Source: Puffinus mauretanicus (taxonomy: Eukaryota; Chordata; Aves; Procellariiformes; Procellariidae). Taken from it: 64,000 nucleotides of DNA. The stretch spans positions 2,206,001 through 2,270,000 of the forward strand of contig JAJKFH010003229.1 of NCBI GenBank assembly GCA_023333565.1, written 5' to 3'. The notes under the pieces are model-generated. The model saw only the letters and a program-made list of their open reading frames with translations, was not told the origin of the DNA and made no database searches. A program made the translations under genes and the position numbers. Shown piece after piece: positions 51,301 to 64,000 of the stretch; positions within the stretch are counted from its first letter, which is position 1, and each line of letters opens with the position of its first letter.

Positions 51301-53399
51301 TGCTAGGTTCTTGTTCCTTTTTTTCCTATTAGCATCATCACCCAACGTAGCAGAAAATTACCCTGGAATCTGTTTTTTTTTTCAGAACAGTTCTGGGTTT
51401 AATAGAAATTTGTCTTCAAGAGACTTTGAAAATAACTTTATGTTTTTATTTTTCCACTAAAAGGCTGTATTACAGAGAAAGAGCTACACAGATGTCTTAC
51501 ATAATACCGTCTTGCTTTCATAAGACCCAAGTATGGTTTAGATAAAGGTGCACTTTCTCTGCTATGTGTTCAAGGAAAGCTGCCAATGAAAAATCGAGGT
51601 GATATTCTGAGAACAGTATTTCATTCTGAGAGTAGTTGCTGGAGCTTGCACAGTGACACAACTAGGTAAAGCACATACAGAACAAACGGATGGAATACAG
51701 GCACATTCTTATGGAAAATGTGACTTTGATTTTTTTATAATATCTAAGAGCTTCTGCAATCAGAATTTCCAGGAAGACGTCATTTTCCTAGATCACTAAA
51801 ATCTAGCAACATCTTTAATTGAAAAGATTTTATAAATCAACTTAGTTGCTGTGCTTTGGGTGGCAACTCTATAGATGGCAGAGGCAGGACAAAATAGGGA
51901 ATAACTAAAATTTTTATTTATCTCAACATGCTTCTAGTCGTTTCCCCCCCCCAAAAAAATAGTTAGTATGCTACTAAATGTAGTTAGTAGCACAGAGTAA
52001 CCCTTCCAATATAGCATCTAAGGGCACCACAGTGATTAATTTTATCCTCCCTAGTGCCTTTGAAGTTGAGATAAATGAGTTGTCCAAGGTCATATAAAAG
52101 GCTGTTGTTAAAATGGGAACAAAAGTCAGATTTTTTTGGTGTCTAGACCTCTGGCTTATCTCTGTAATAAACCTTGGTAGTAAGAGGAGACAAGGAAAAA
52201 GCTGTTTAGAGGACAGTTGGTTACTTTCAGAGAAAGAAAGCCAAGAGAATGGAGAAAGTAATTTCTCCATATGAGATATTTTTAAGGCCAGTCAGCATGC
52301 ATTTTATTGAGTTCCCCATTATTCTCTGCCCTGGAAAACAAATAGATAAGACTATAAGTAGTTTTAAGTTTTAATATTTATTTTTTAAAAGATGATAAGT
52401 CCTTTCTGTACATTGATGAACAATTTTTCCCCACAGTTGCCTGGCTTAGTACAGTGAAATGACCTATCGCCTACTTTGAGAAGAATGGAAGGCATCAGAC
52501 TGTAACATAAGCAGAAAAAGTTGAAAAAGTTTTTACTAAATTTCTGTGAACAGATCAATTTTTCTGAGAAGTAAGATTTATACTGCTTTTGCTTTTGAAG
52601 GTGACACAAACTCTTGGGCTATATTACTGTCAGCTTGTCTCATTTTTTACTTTTATATGTTTTCCATAATTCCAATACCAGTGAAAAATATAAAATAATT
52701 CTTTCTTTTCCAAGAAAGATTATAAATAATAATAAAACTCGCTAATAAAACCCAAAACTAATTCATCTAACCATACAAATTATAGAAAAAAATTGTTATC
52801 TTTCATATATATTTGCATTTTCTTATTTTTGACAATATAACTTTAAATTTTTTAGGTCCTTGAAGAACTTCTTAAATATTTATTTTAATGCTTTTTTCCT
52901 AGTTATTAAGATTTTAATCCAAAGACTAATCAGAAGCTAATCAGGAACAGTTCCTTGGCTTTAATGGATTTTATATCAGCCACCAAATCTTCTTTTATTT
53001 CTAGGTATTATAAAATAAAATTTCTATACAAGTAGTTCTATATAATACATATAATTGTATAGGTAGGCATTCTCAAACTGATATGAAATGTGCTAAAAGC
53101 ACCTACAGTTAAACAGAAGGAGAAAGAGGTTTTCAGAAAAATGTTGAGCGACTCCAATTACTGCTTCCTAAGAAAAGGTTTTTCATGACAGCTGATGTTA
53201 ACAAGTGAATTAAATATTGTCTCTTACTTGCAAATTTTGTTAAATTTATTTTGAAGACAAAAAGCACATGTATCATTGAGCTAAAAACAAACTAACCAGG
53301 AGGCAGCACTAATTTAAAAGAAAGATGCAAATCTGATAACAAAGGTTTTATTCTGTAATCCGTATGAGCACACCACAGTAGAGATGAGAAAGAGGTAGT

Positions 53400-53800
53400 T
53401 ATCTCACTATTGCCGCAGTAATATTAGAATCTTATTTCTTTGTTTTCTTTTATTTATTGAGATATGTGATTACAATGTATAGGCCACGATTCTGTAATCT
53501 TGTAATTAGTCATGAACTTTATGTCTTAGTGTAAACTGGGATTTAAGGTTTGAATTGACTAATAATCCACCCTATCAAATGAAGTATTTATCTTCTAAAA
53601 ACCCTAGGCAAGACAAGCTATATTTTGGATGTATTAAATAAATTGAATTAAATCCTGAAACATAATCTAGGTTATTACTAAGTTCATTAAATCAAATGTA
53701 ATCTATTAATTCTAAATCAATAGTAAAATCTGAGACAGGTACTTGTGAAATTGGAATTATAATTCTTAATTCTGATTTGCATGTCGGTATAATTATCACT
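53400..53800. promoter_or_regulatory. Possible conserved non-coding element (TAAT-rich)
   Basis: This AT-rich stretch has many TAATTA/TAAT-type homeodomain cores and an octamer-like ATTTGCAT near 53776 beside a TAATTATCA, without simple-repeat structure. That composition is typical of conserved developmental enhancers in vertebrate gene deserts. It is an inference from composition only; no alignment was possible. Confidence 0.15.
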
Positions 53801-54458
53801 TGCTCTGTCAAACTATGAGTTCTGCAAGTGTATTACGAAGTGAACTGGTTCCCATTTCAAAAACTTTCAGACTTGTATTTACTCTGCTGTCTTTTTTCTT
53901 CTGAAAAAGCTGTGAAAAAGTATTATAAGAAAACTATCTGTCCTAATCCAGGGATTTGCTTTTTCTCCACTCTCCAGCCAGAAGAATTCACATCAGTCAG
54001 AAAGGATGAGCATAGTTCGGTTTAATTGTTTACAACACTTGGTAATTGGTTGACTTCTTGACTGCTTTAAACAAATATTGTCACTTGGATTGTCCTCTCT
54101 CTTCATCCATCTTTTCATCACCAGGAACAATTGAGACTAATTATTGAGCTAGACTTCTCTATTGTCTATCTCTACTTCGACCCTAATTACCCAAATGAGA
54201 CGTTATTTAGACACATCAGACTACATTTTGCTACCCGTTAAAATGGAGATAATATGGCACTTCTATGCTTCTTTTTTTGAAAGCTATTTAAAATCGATTA
54301 AAAAACTGTAGGTAAGCCCTTTGCACTACCCTGACATGTCACTTCGGGTGTCATTCTCCATAGCAGATGATTCAGGTCTGTTTCAGTAGTTGTAGTCCCT
54401 TTGACAGGCAGGTTGAGAGCTGACATAAGCCCCAAATATCAAACAATGAGCAGAAAGT

Positions 54459-55163
54459 ATGCCTGAGTTCACCTCAATCATGTCAAAAGTAGAAATAAAC
54501 AGGAAACTGGAATTAGTATGTTTTCATACAAATATCAGAGCAGATTTTCAAAGAAGTTTAGCTCAGATTTTCTTTCTTAAATATTTTCATAGAACTGGAT
54601 TTTCTTTCAGACTCAGGAAGAATGAGATTTATGTGGTTTCCATGTTCATTTATTTACTGAAGACAGTAGTCTTCAGTCTTACTGACTTCATTGACATCTA
54701 TGTTCTTCAAGATACTCTCCGTATACACTCTTGTTTTTACTTTTTCATATCTGTATGTCCTTTCAGGAAATTTAACCTGTGTCCTATGAGTGAGCCTTAT
54801 TTCTTTAGTTTTACAAAAATGAAAATATTAATCATATTAGTAGTGGGAGTAAAGGTTTACGAGACAATATATTGGCCTGCAAAGTTTTTTTTTTTAATCC
54901 AGATGTCAGCTATGTGCACCAGTGTTCTTGCAGTTGGAAAGAAAGGCAGAAATAAAAATATCATAGAAGAATACATGAATTATAGCCTAAACTCTAGTCA
55001 AGGCAAGCACAGATTAAGCAGTTCATTTTTCATAGATAGATGGCTTTTTTTGTCCTTCCTGATGAAAACCCAAAATAATTTAGCACTTCCGTACTTCAAA
55101 CATCATCAAATATCATGCATCATTACTTCAAGAAAATGTATTTATGAATGCAAATATAAATAA
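54459..55163 (+). CDS. Unusually long open frame, 234 codons, unrecognised
   Basis: This is by far the longest open frame outside the CR1 copies; the next is 134 codons. It starts at an ATG and ends at a TAA. The predicted chain is rich in Phe, Ile, Tyr, Ser and Lys, with hydrophobic stretches near residues 57-75 and 120-135 that could be read as membrane segments. The composition is what translated AT-rich DNA tends to give. I see no known motif, no strong promoter or poly(A) signal, and no neighbouring exon. It may be a chance open frame, a young gene, or an exon of an unrecognised gene. Confidence 0.12.
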   Translation: MPEFTSIMSKVEINRKLELVCFHTNIRADFQRSLAQIFFLKYFHRTGFSFRLRKNEIYVVSMFIYLLKTVVFSLTDFIDIYVLQDTLRIHSCFYFFISVCPFRKFNLCPMSEPYFFSFTKMKILIILVVGVKVYETIYWPAKFFFLIQMSAMCTSVLAVGKKGRNKNIIEEYMNYSLNSSQGKHRLSSSFFIDRWLFLSFLMKTQNNLALPYFKHHQISCIITSRKCIYECKYK

Positions 55164-58100
55164 CATTTTCAGTATAGCTTTTGCAGATAAATCAGCTCTT
55201 GGGCTAAGATAACTACAGTAAAAAAAACCCGCAGTAGTGTGGAGGAAGGTTTCAGGGGCAGTAGGTTATTGTACCTGTTAGCTTTACTTCAAATTTTTGA
55301 ATGGTTCCATTTTTCAACAATTTAATGATGTACTCCTATGGAACAGTGCTATAAAATTTAATAAGGAAAAAAAAATCAATTGAGAACCATAAAAATGTCA
55401 AAGTACTCAAACAGAACTATAATACCCAATACAAAGCAAAATTCATTCTAATGGTAAAAATCTTCTTACAATTATTCCACATATATACTGCCGGAAATCA
55501 ACTGGCCTTAACAGAGTAGCTGCATCACAGAGAACAGAATTTGTCTGTCTTTGGATGTATTTTACGGCAAGTTTTCTGCAACAGAGCTGTACTTTCTTAT
55601 GTATTACATCATAGTTTGTTCTCCATATGTCAACATAATCGCCTTAGAAGTTTAATTTATATCAGTGACTTTGGTCGCTGGAATTGCTCAGGTAATTAAA
55701 TGTCTTGCAAGAAGATGGCTTTCAAGATTCAAGAAGCCAGTGCAATATTCAAGCATCTGAATATATATTTTTATGGTCACACACTAAAGTTGTGTGTAAG
55801 TGGGCTGTGGACATCATAAGTAATAACCTTTTAAACAGGGAGCAGTAGTAGCACGTGTCTCAAAACAGTATGTGCACCATGCAATCTTAGCACAACCACC
55901 TTATTATCATCATATTGGCTTTCCTACTCTCCACTATCTGTCTTTCCCACTCTCTTAAAGAATGTTAATAGTACAGGTATCTTACATCCTACTTTAAAAG
56001 TTCTCTGTGTTGCAATGAATATGTTCAAGCAACTGCCCTATGGTAAAATGGAGGGCAGAGTGAAAAAGCATGGCTGTCCAGGAAAGCACTTCAAGGGTAC
56101 TCAAAGGCATGTTTTCAGTGTAGTCTGTTGCAAATCGGGAGCAATGTAATGGCAAAGTAAGGCAATTCATAAGCCTTTTTGAGCTACAGTGGAGTGAAAG
56201 CATGTAAGAAAATATGGTGCTATGAATCTTGTGACAAAATGAACTTAATGTGCTGAGCTGCCTACAGTAACCTGCGTCTGCTCAGTCTCATTTACTCCTC
56301 TCTGTACCAGTGTTATCATCCTTCACCACAAGTATGATTATAAGAACTGACACTACAATATCTGAACCATGTAAAAAATATAAATTGGTATTGCTTACCT
56401 TGGTCTCACTTGAAAATACACGCCTATATTAACCATAATTTCTGTGTCACCATGTAAAGGGAAGCAAGGCCTATTCCTTTCCTTGCAGCAGTAACTGTCT
56501 CAAAGTCACACTCTACCTGGACAGTGGTGGGGTTGAAAGTCCTCATCAACTTTACCAATAACATTAAAGGCACAGAAAGCACTTGCATAAATATAGACTG
56601 ACAAACACTGCACTGAAAAGATATTTTTCTTTTTTTTCCTGAAGTATTTTTCCATATATCTTGAGCTCCATCTGCCTGCTAGGCAATATGTTCCCCTCTG
56701 TAACCCAAGATTTCCTTCTCTGCTTCTCTTTGGAACATCAAGCATACTGCAACAGGAGCATTTAAATTCAGATTCACATGGAACAATCCTAAAACTGGCT
56801 AGGAAAGGTTATTCTGAGAGGAATTAGTTAGCAATTTAAAGTTTTTAAACAAGGTACTAAGCAGGACTGAAGGCATTGTTTCAAAAGGACACAAATAAAA
56901 CAGAAGTGCATTTATGTTTGTTGTTTCCAGAATCTTCCTTAGGTTTTTGCCTCATGTTATATTAGTGTTGTGACTCATTTCCTACATTGGATATAAAAGA
57001 AATAGAAGACATAATGTCTCGCTTACAAAAAGAAACAAATTGCCAACTTCAGCCTTCATAAGTTTTACTTTAATTTGAATTATATTTACATGGTTCATGA
57101 CAAGTACAAACACCTTTATATAGTGCAAGAACAACGTTTCCACTGAACATAAGACAAATTCTGTTTGTGTAGGACCAGACCAAAAAGTTGGATGTTTCCA
57201 TGGCTCCAGCACTGTCAGAACTCGCCACTATTTTGCCAGAGTTTACAATGACACTACAGACACCTTTGATACTTGCACAGAACAACCCAATCATCTTTTA
57301 AAATTTCACACTTTTTTACTATCAATGAGACATTATTGAGACATTTTATTAAAGACGTTTTAAAGATTTTTAATTAGAAATGTTAGGTAATTAGGTTTCA
57401 CAGAGAACTAAGGAAACCTTTAAATTCAGTAGGTTATTCTCTAAGGCTTCAGGGACCAACATTCTCATACGCTGCAGCATATGAGGAAGGGGAACAACGT
57501 GCTAGGACTGTCAAACGTGTTCACTAAGCAGAGGAAAGAAATAAAAACATTTTGATTACCACTGTAAGCAAAAGGATCTGTGCAAGGACCTGTACATATC
57601 TTGCAGTTATTATTGAAACAAAGCCTATGGCATTTAGTCTAGCTCTTAAAATGGTGAAGATGAACACACTTCTAACAAAATAAATAAAAAAATATTTTCC
57701 TTCAGCTTTTTATTTTCTCTATTACAATCTGCAAAATATCTCAGGCCCTTATTCTTCGTAGGGGAACTATTTCTCATATGTATCAAAATACATAAGATTG
57801 TTTTGGTTAAGAAAGAAAGGAGGGACATTCAGAGGGAAAGTACCGCATGACAATGGAAAATACACCACATTTGAAATCAGTCTCAATGCAATTTGGAAAA
57901 AAAGACCACCACCACCTCAGGCAAAGAACTACTAAAGACACAATACGTATCTGAAACTAATTAAAAAAAGAGGTCAGAGAAGTGATCAAATATAAATTTC
58001 ATTGGAAGGAAAACTGCTGCTGAGATATAAAGGTCCTTCTTTAAATGGGAACATTTTTTAAATTTAGTTGTCATGGTTTTCATCTTTCCCTTCCCTAACT

Positions 58101-58235
58101 TCAGTGCAGTGTTCTTTCAAGAGATAATGAGAAGGCAAAGCCCAGCCCCGTGGTCTCGCATTAGCCAGCTCACCACCCTACAGGCATCCCAGCCTGGATG
58201 CCTTTATTGTTCTTGTCCTGGGGCTGGCAGCAGAA

Positions 58236-58333
58236 GCCGGCGCAGCGCAGGCTAACGCGCTCGCCCCGACGAAGGGAGCGCACGCAGCGTGCATCCCTCT
58301 CCGGTGACCCCCGGTTGGAGCGTCCTTTATGGA
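58236..58333. promoter_or_regulatory. CpG-dense patch (mini CpG island)
   Basis: About 14 CpG dinucleotides fall in under 100 bases, including GCGCAGCGCAGG and AACGCGCTCG, in a region otherwise depleted of CpG. Both strands are open across it (plus 58198-58461; minus 58170-58487), a usual consequence of high GC. It could mark a small promoter or first exon, a hypomethylated enhancer, or a GC-rich insertion. It is too short for a classical island. Confidence 0.4.
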
Positions 58334-60547
58334 TGAGAGGGGACTTCCTCGCCTGGAAGGCTGTTGTGAAACAGACCTTTGTGAAAAGCCGTGTGAGCAC
58401 CGAGTCAAGCACTGCCTTAGGGATTTGCACCACCGACAAACATGGATGGTGTCTCACATAGCCTTTCCAATTATTTTCCTCCTCCAAACAGTACTGCCTC
58501 TGTCTTGCCTTCCTCTCTTCTTCCCCTACTCCCTAGTACTCCTCATGCAGGCACAAATCTCTTGCTGAAATAATGACACCTTCTGTTTATACCTCTATCT
58601 GGCCAGATTAAGATAGGTAGTGGGGCGTCAGCAGATGAGTCAGGCTGGGAACTCTTAATATCTCTTCAAATGAAATGAGGGGGAAGATCCTTGTAGCATC
58701 TCCAAGGGTAGCAGCAGAGCGAAGAGGAGCGTTAACTTGTCAGAAGACTGCTAAACCATTACAGTATGGCCATGCACACTGCAAAGATGCCATGCTAGGA
58801 CATCTTGAACGCTAGAGCTTTTGCCTACTCACCAGTAAAGGAAGAAAAACAGCAGTCACCTCCCTCATGAGACAATCATTACATGGAAGGTTACCAGGCA
58901 CTCACAGTAAGGCTACCCATGCAAAATAGACAATACAGATGGTTTGTTTGAAATAAGTTGTGCTGCAGCTGCACAGAAAATAAATACAAAGACTGGGCTG
59001 GACCCTCAGTCTGCCCAATGCATGCGGAGTTTTCTCTTTGCTGCAGCAAGCACAAACCCGCCATGTTCCAGGCTGCCTTCTGGGTCTGGGACACTAGCCT
59101 TTAGGTACGTGTCTGGACGTGGAAGCAGCTGACTTGGTGATCAAGCTGGTGGGCGGCACAGATTTGCACCAGCATCAGAACCCTACAGAGCAGAAATCAC
59201 CAGTGAATTCAGGTGGGGAGAGAAGATGAACCATAGCCCAGTGCCACCCTGGAGCTCAAAGGTAAAGATGGTTTAACAGGAGGATAATGGGGCCCTCAGG
59301 CTTCCCTTCTCCAGTCAGTAGGTGATGGCACCTCTCAGCGCAGGTAGCTTGAGCTGGGTGGCAGGGGATATACGAGCTGAGAATACACTTTGCTCGAAAA
59401 AACAGACTTGAGCGGGAGGTCAGTACCTCAGGAAATTCCCTCCTGACTGCAGCTGGTATAGTTTCTCTATGTACTCTAATCCCTGCTTATATACTATCTG
59501 GATAGCAGTGCCATGTGGACCCTAACATTTCTAGGTGGCAGAGCAGTTAGAGCGCAGAAGGAGGGACAGAGCATGGTGCAGGCAAACAGCAGAACAGCTT
59601 CTCCATGAGTGGCAAAGAGGAGAACGGAAGACAGAGAAAATGTTGAGGAACCACATGATTTCATGGAAAGCATGTGTCAAAGCCATTGGACTTCTGATTT
59701 GGTGCTGTGCATAAACCGTGCACATTGAGCCTATTTAAATACATGACATTTTTACTATTGCCCTCAGTCTCTTTCCTATTGTTTTACAATTACCTCTTGT
59801 TGTCCTGTCTTTAATAAAACTGTAAGCTGCTTAGGGCACCATCATGACTACTCCTATTTATACAATGTTTGGCACACAGACTTTGAAGCATTGCCAAACG
59901 TGGAGAGAAAAAAAAGAAACATAAGACAGCAAACTATTATAAAGTAAGCTCTAACTTAGAAGTCTATTCTTCTAGACTATATAAACTTTGGGTATTCAGC
60001 TCTGGAAAAGTAAAAGCAGAGAAACTAGTGGAAAAACAATCAACAGAGAAAAAATATAACAATGTATACACATGCCCAGGGAAATGGAAATATAAGCAGG
60101 CAAGAACAGCCACATTAGAGAGCCCAGCCTTGGATCAGTAAGGCGGTACAATGTATGCAGGTGTCTTATAAAAGGAAGCCAAGTAATTACTATGCCTTAG
60201 AATAAAACAAAAATAAACAGTCCCTACGACTGTTCCCCCGGGTTCTGCCAGGGAGCAGGTTGTTCTAGAGTTTGAGGAGTGATCCCTGCCCTTCAAAGCG
60301 TTTTGAATCTTCAGTAGGGTATGGGACCTAGATCACATACAGACCTTCACTTCCCCGAGGAGACCCACATCTGAAATAGGCATAAAATTACACAGATGAG
60401 ATCAGGATCAACCCATGTAATATCCTATGTTATTGCTAAGCTTTTTCCTCAATAGTATCATTCCTCTCTCATCTGCCCTCAAGTAGTGCTAATAAAAAGG
60501 TATCTTGTGGTACAAAAATAGGCTTCCACATATTCTTCCTTGACAGA

Positions 60548-60590
60548 TTTTATTCAACTGTTTGAATTTTATTGAACTATTTGAATTTAT
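60548..60590. repeat. 19-bp imperfect tandem duplication
   Basis: Two adjacent 19-base units (60548-60566 and 60567-60585) differ at two positions and are followed by a few bases of a third. It is a small, older local duplication with no recognisable function. Confidence 0.8.
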
Positions 60591-61020
60591 GTCATGGTGA
60601 AACAGATGAAATAACTTTTATGTAGCTGAGCATTCATTGCAGACAAGGCTCTAATATACTCCTTCAAACTCCTCTTAAATTCTTATCACCTGGATGATTT
60701 TGTTTACCTTCAGTCATACAAATCTTTGTTCCACTCCAGCCACATCCATATTGTGTTCTGTAGATCTGTCCTCTGAACAGTAAGTATTTTTATCTTCTCG
60801 CTGCTCTTGCAAGAATAGCACATGAGGATATCTGAAAAAAATTGGCGATGTCAGTAACTTCACATGAAAGACCAAGATGAAACACATCTTGCTTGGGGAG
60901 GGGAAAAAAGAATGGTCCCAACTAGGGCCCAAATAGGCTACTGACATTGAAGGATGAAGATGTTATGCAATACTCCTTTCCCTAAAATTAAGACCTTTCA
61001 GCTAAAGAAAGAGAACATCT

Positions 61021-61065
61021 TAAAAAAAAAACAAAAACAAAGGCAAAAAGGCAAAAAAAGAACAC
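61021..61065. repeat. A-rich low-complexity tract
   Basis: Runs of A are broken by single C and by GGC. No retroposed gene is visible next to it, so it is called low-complexity sequence. Confidence 0.7.
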
Positions 61066-64000
61066 CTCAAAACCAACATCCACAAGTCTCAACACAGGCA
61101 GCTGTATGTGAACATTTTATATGTCTTAACTTCTTTGATTTGTTTTGGAATATGTTACTGCCCTTTCCGCAGTAGTGACCTCATCACTTAGCCTTAGCAA
61201 CTGCTGCTGCGCTGACCAACGAACAGCACAGAGATTGCAGGGTGAATCTAAGCATTTGACTAGGAGAGTAGAGAAAGATGACATGCTCCAGAAAAGCTTT
61301 TTCCTGGACCAGGAATGGAGAGTTATGGCAAACAGATGGAAGGAATCAAATCCAAAACACAGTGTGTGACCTATCTCAGATAGGGTCTCCTTCTTGCGTT
61401 TCGTTTTGGCAAAGCTCGAGTATCCCTGATGCCAACAGAATGTTCCTGAGCTGCGGATCTTGTCAGCAGGCTCCAAGCTGCAGTCCTTCCCCTAACAGGA
61501 CTTAATGGACAACATAGTTCAGCAGTAAATATTGACTTGAGAGAAACTTATGCAAAAAGTAACATAACAGAAAAACAAAACAAGACTATTATTCCAAAGT
61601 CAAGGGAACCCATTTTTGCCTTCCAGCTATGTGACAGACTTGGTTTCACATTGGCCAGACCAGGCGGCTGTCTCAAGGCTCTTAAAATCCACAGATGGGA
61701 AAGAAAATGAACCCTGAATAGGGCTGTGCCCCGTTGTTAATCTCCCTAAATCAAAGGGTGGAAATAGGACTCTATTTCTCCATTTGACAACAGCGTGACA
61801 ACATCCCAAGTGAAAAATGGAAGGACTCAGAGCCCCACAGAGATTTGCTAACAGAGGTATGGGTCAGAAAGGCAGGAACCAAGACTACCAGCACAGCAGC
61901 TGGTATCTGAAGGACCCAGTCCTGCACTTATGAGAAGGCTTTGGTTATTTAATACCTGTTGTCTAGAAAAGAATCATCACCCTTTAACGGCCTGCTAAAA
62001 ATGAAAAATAAAAACTGGGAAAGAAAACAGAAGGAAGGGAAAGAAGGCAATGAAAGAGCAAAATCTCAGCCTGAAGACATCCTGTGTGGCCTGCCTTCTT
62101 TTGTGTGAATCAGGCAGAGAAACCATCACACAGAAAAATGTCATTGATATTAATAGTCATGAGGAGAGTAACACAAAACATCCACAGTGAAGACATTTGA
62201 AATTTACGGTCTTTGAGTGTGCCAGAAACTACCGCCCTATTTGATCTGCCATCTCCGCTCCTCATGCGAGCATCCCCCAACCTGTTTCAGTAAAAGCAAA
62301 CTGGGTTGCCTTGAACAGCCTGAGAAGAAACTCTTTGCCAGCCCACCCCATTTTGAATGAAATGGCTTCGGGCACGACTGCACTAACAGCTGTGCCAGCA
62401 GCCCAGAAAGGACTGCAAACTTTGAGGAGGAGAAGTGATAACAAGCAGCTTGAGAAGGAAACCTCTTCAGCAGGGATGCATACTGACTCACAGCACATGT
62501 GACTGCAGCCAGAACCAACAACTTTTTCCTTTCCAGTCCCCTACTCCTGCACAGCTATTTTGCTCTCCTTTTTGGCTGCCCCTACCTGCGTCGGACCTGA
62601 ATGCTTGTCTGCCTCAGACATACAGCGGGGGCATGAAGAACTTTTTTTTGCTTTGCTCTGAAAGCAGCACATGTCTCAAAATATATCAAATCTTGTCTGT
62701 CTGTGGTATTTACAGCTTTCTGTCCTCTCTAGCCAGAGACCCCTCCTAGCCCGGAGGGTTGTGGCTGAAGTTGCAGTCTTTTCTCTCAGGCTTAGTTCTG
62801 GTTTTGTCCAGCGTTTGTCTCATGTAAAATGTATTTGCAGCCACCGAAAAAGGAAGCAAACCCTGCCTCTCCTCACATGCTACTCTAATAGAGCACCTGC
62901 CCTGAAATCGAATGTGTCCCTCGCTGCCATGGAGGGCTGTACCTGGTATAACCCCTAGAGCCTGGGTGGGGATTACCTCAGGAGGTGCATGCTCTGGGTT
63001 CAAAGCCCTCCTCCAGGCTGAGGAGGTGAGCACCATGGGACCCACACACCTTCTGGTCGCACCATGACCAACTTGGGGGGCTACTTAAGGTGCCTGTTTC
63101 TGAATCACCGAAAAGCTTTGTCTGGCTTTCTCTTGCTTCTTTACTCAGGGTACTTCTGAGCCTGTGGAAGAGCCTAGGGTTAGGCACGGAGTGGTTTATG
63201 TTTATTTTAGATGACCCTTTGTGACTTCTGTCTGGTCCATGTCCTTTCAGGAGTAGGGTGGTGCTTGAAAATGGGGTGGTCTCAGTCATTCTCAGAGACT
63301 TGGACACTAAGGTCCTCCTAAATCCGCCTTTAGTCACTGCAAATTGCTATAAGTTTTTCTGTGCTGGGGCCTGTTTCTGACTATGTCTTTTTATACTGCG
63401 AGAACAATGGGATTCAGATGTGGGGGAAGGCCTGCAGGGACTACTGTAATACAAATAATGCATTAGTACGACATGCTGCTTGGAGTGTGAAAACCATAGC
63501 ACAAAATCCTAACAGCTGCATTCCTTTGCTGTTCTGGCAAATAAAACTCAATTGCAAACACAGAAAGTGGATGCGTGTGCACCTGAAGCAAAATTGTCTC
63601 TCAGCCCGAGAGACGTCTACTGAAAACGGCTGTGCAGTGTGTGCCAAGTCGCCGTCCTGAGTGAGCGTGGTGAGCTGCCTTTCCCACATACCTCCCTCGG
63701 GCAACAAAAGAGTCGATGCCAGGATTTTTGCTAGCTTGGCATTACACAAAAGGCCCGTGGGGTGGGTACAATGGAATTTAGGCTGGGCAGGGAGGCAGGA
63801 CGCAGCAGCATGAGTCTCCAGCAAACAATAGCAACAGCAGGATCAAAACAGCAGGCAGAAAGTATATGCACAATTACCAAAACAAAATATCTGGAGCTAC
63901 AACGGCATTACATCCTCAGCCGTGTCGCCAAGCAGGATCCCACTGCTGTTAACATAACTGCTACTGAATCAGGCGTGTATTTCACACGGTGCAATGCATA

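Larger units (their letters stand above)
43191..54458. other. Unique non-coding DNA
   Basis: No interspersed repeat or known gene is visible. A short ATG frame ending at a strong donor lies at 45275-45364, and a TAAT-rich stretch lies at 53400-53800. A segment near 47200-47480 has slightly more CpG than its surroundings but is not clustered. Open frames reach about 108 codons without recognisable domains. Confidence 0.55.
55164..64000. other. Unique non-coding DNA
   Basis: No gene or transposon is recognised. Contents: a CpG-dense patch at 58236-58333, a 19-bp imperfect tandem duplication at 60548-60590 and an A-rich tract at 61021-61065. Sequence after about 61.1 kb is somewhat GC-richer with overlapping open frames of 95-127 codons on both strands (for example 62978-63337 and 63441-63824, minus), none with a visible domain. 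Confidence 0.55.

Noticed and set aside
62997..63007. tRNA/SINE B-box-like GGTTCAAAGCC
   Set aside because: No A box at the right spacing, no cloverleaf pairing, and only weak likeness to MIR-type SINEs.
62978..63337. 119-codon minus-strand frame
   Set aside because: Basic and serine-rich with no recognised motif or splice context. Competing open frames of similar length lie around it.

Overview
The window looks like intergenic or large-intron DNA from a bird. The main evidence is three copies of CR1, the non-LTR retrotransposon that dominates avian genomes. One copy ends in the octamer-type 3' tail typical of the family, and two keep recognisable ORF2 reverse-transcriptase sequence. The rest is AT-rich, almost free of other interspersed repeats and short on long open frames, as expected for a bird gene desert. 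I found no bacterial-type genes, no tRNA or rRNA, no CRISPR array, and no vertebrate protein-coding gene that I can name. CR1 also occurs in other reptiles, so 'bird' is an inference.

Layout: 1-4674 is unique AT-rich DNA. 4675-5195 is an old 3' fragment of CR1. 5196-8305 is unique DNA with A-tracts. 8306-8350 is a 24-bp-period duplication that runs into a 2.07-kb 5'-truncated CR1 (8343-10410), whose ORF2 is broken by frameshifts, stops and a lost catalytic aspartate. 10411-20280 is unique. 20282-20680 (minus strand) is a GC-rich open frame flanked by splice-like sites, the best candidate for an unrecognised exon. 20690-42011 is mostly unique and holds a G-run/TG microsatellite with two E-boxes, a CRE palindrome with an inverted CCAAT box, a perfect 40-bp tandem duplication, an AT-rich palindromic repeat, a perfect GC-rich hairpin and a small CpG-dense patch. 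42012-43190 is a third 5'-truncated CR1 that retains the FADD motif. 43191-64000 is unique and holds a short donor-terminated reading frame, a TAAT-rich stretch that may be conserved regulatory DNA, a 234-codon open frame and a second CpG-dense patch.

All three CR1 copies lie in minus orientation and are 5'-truncated, so they are dead insertions. No set of genes here forms an operon, pathway or new system. The items worth following up are the two long open frames, the two CpG-dense patches and the regulatory-looking palindromes, and comparative or RNA evidence would settle each.
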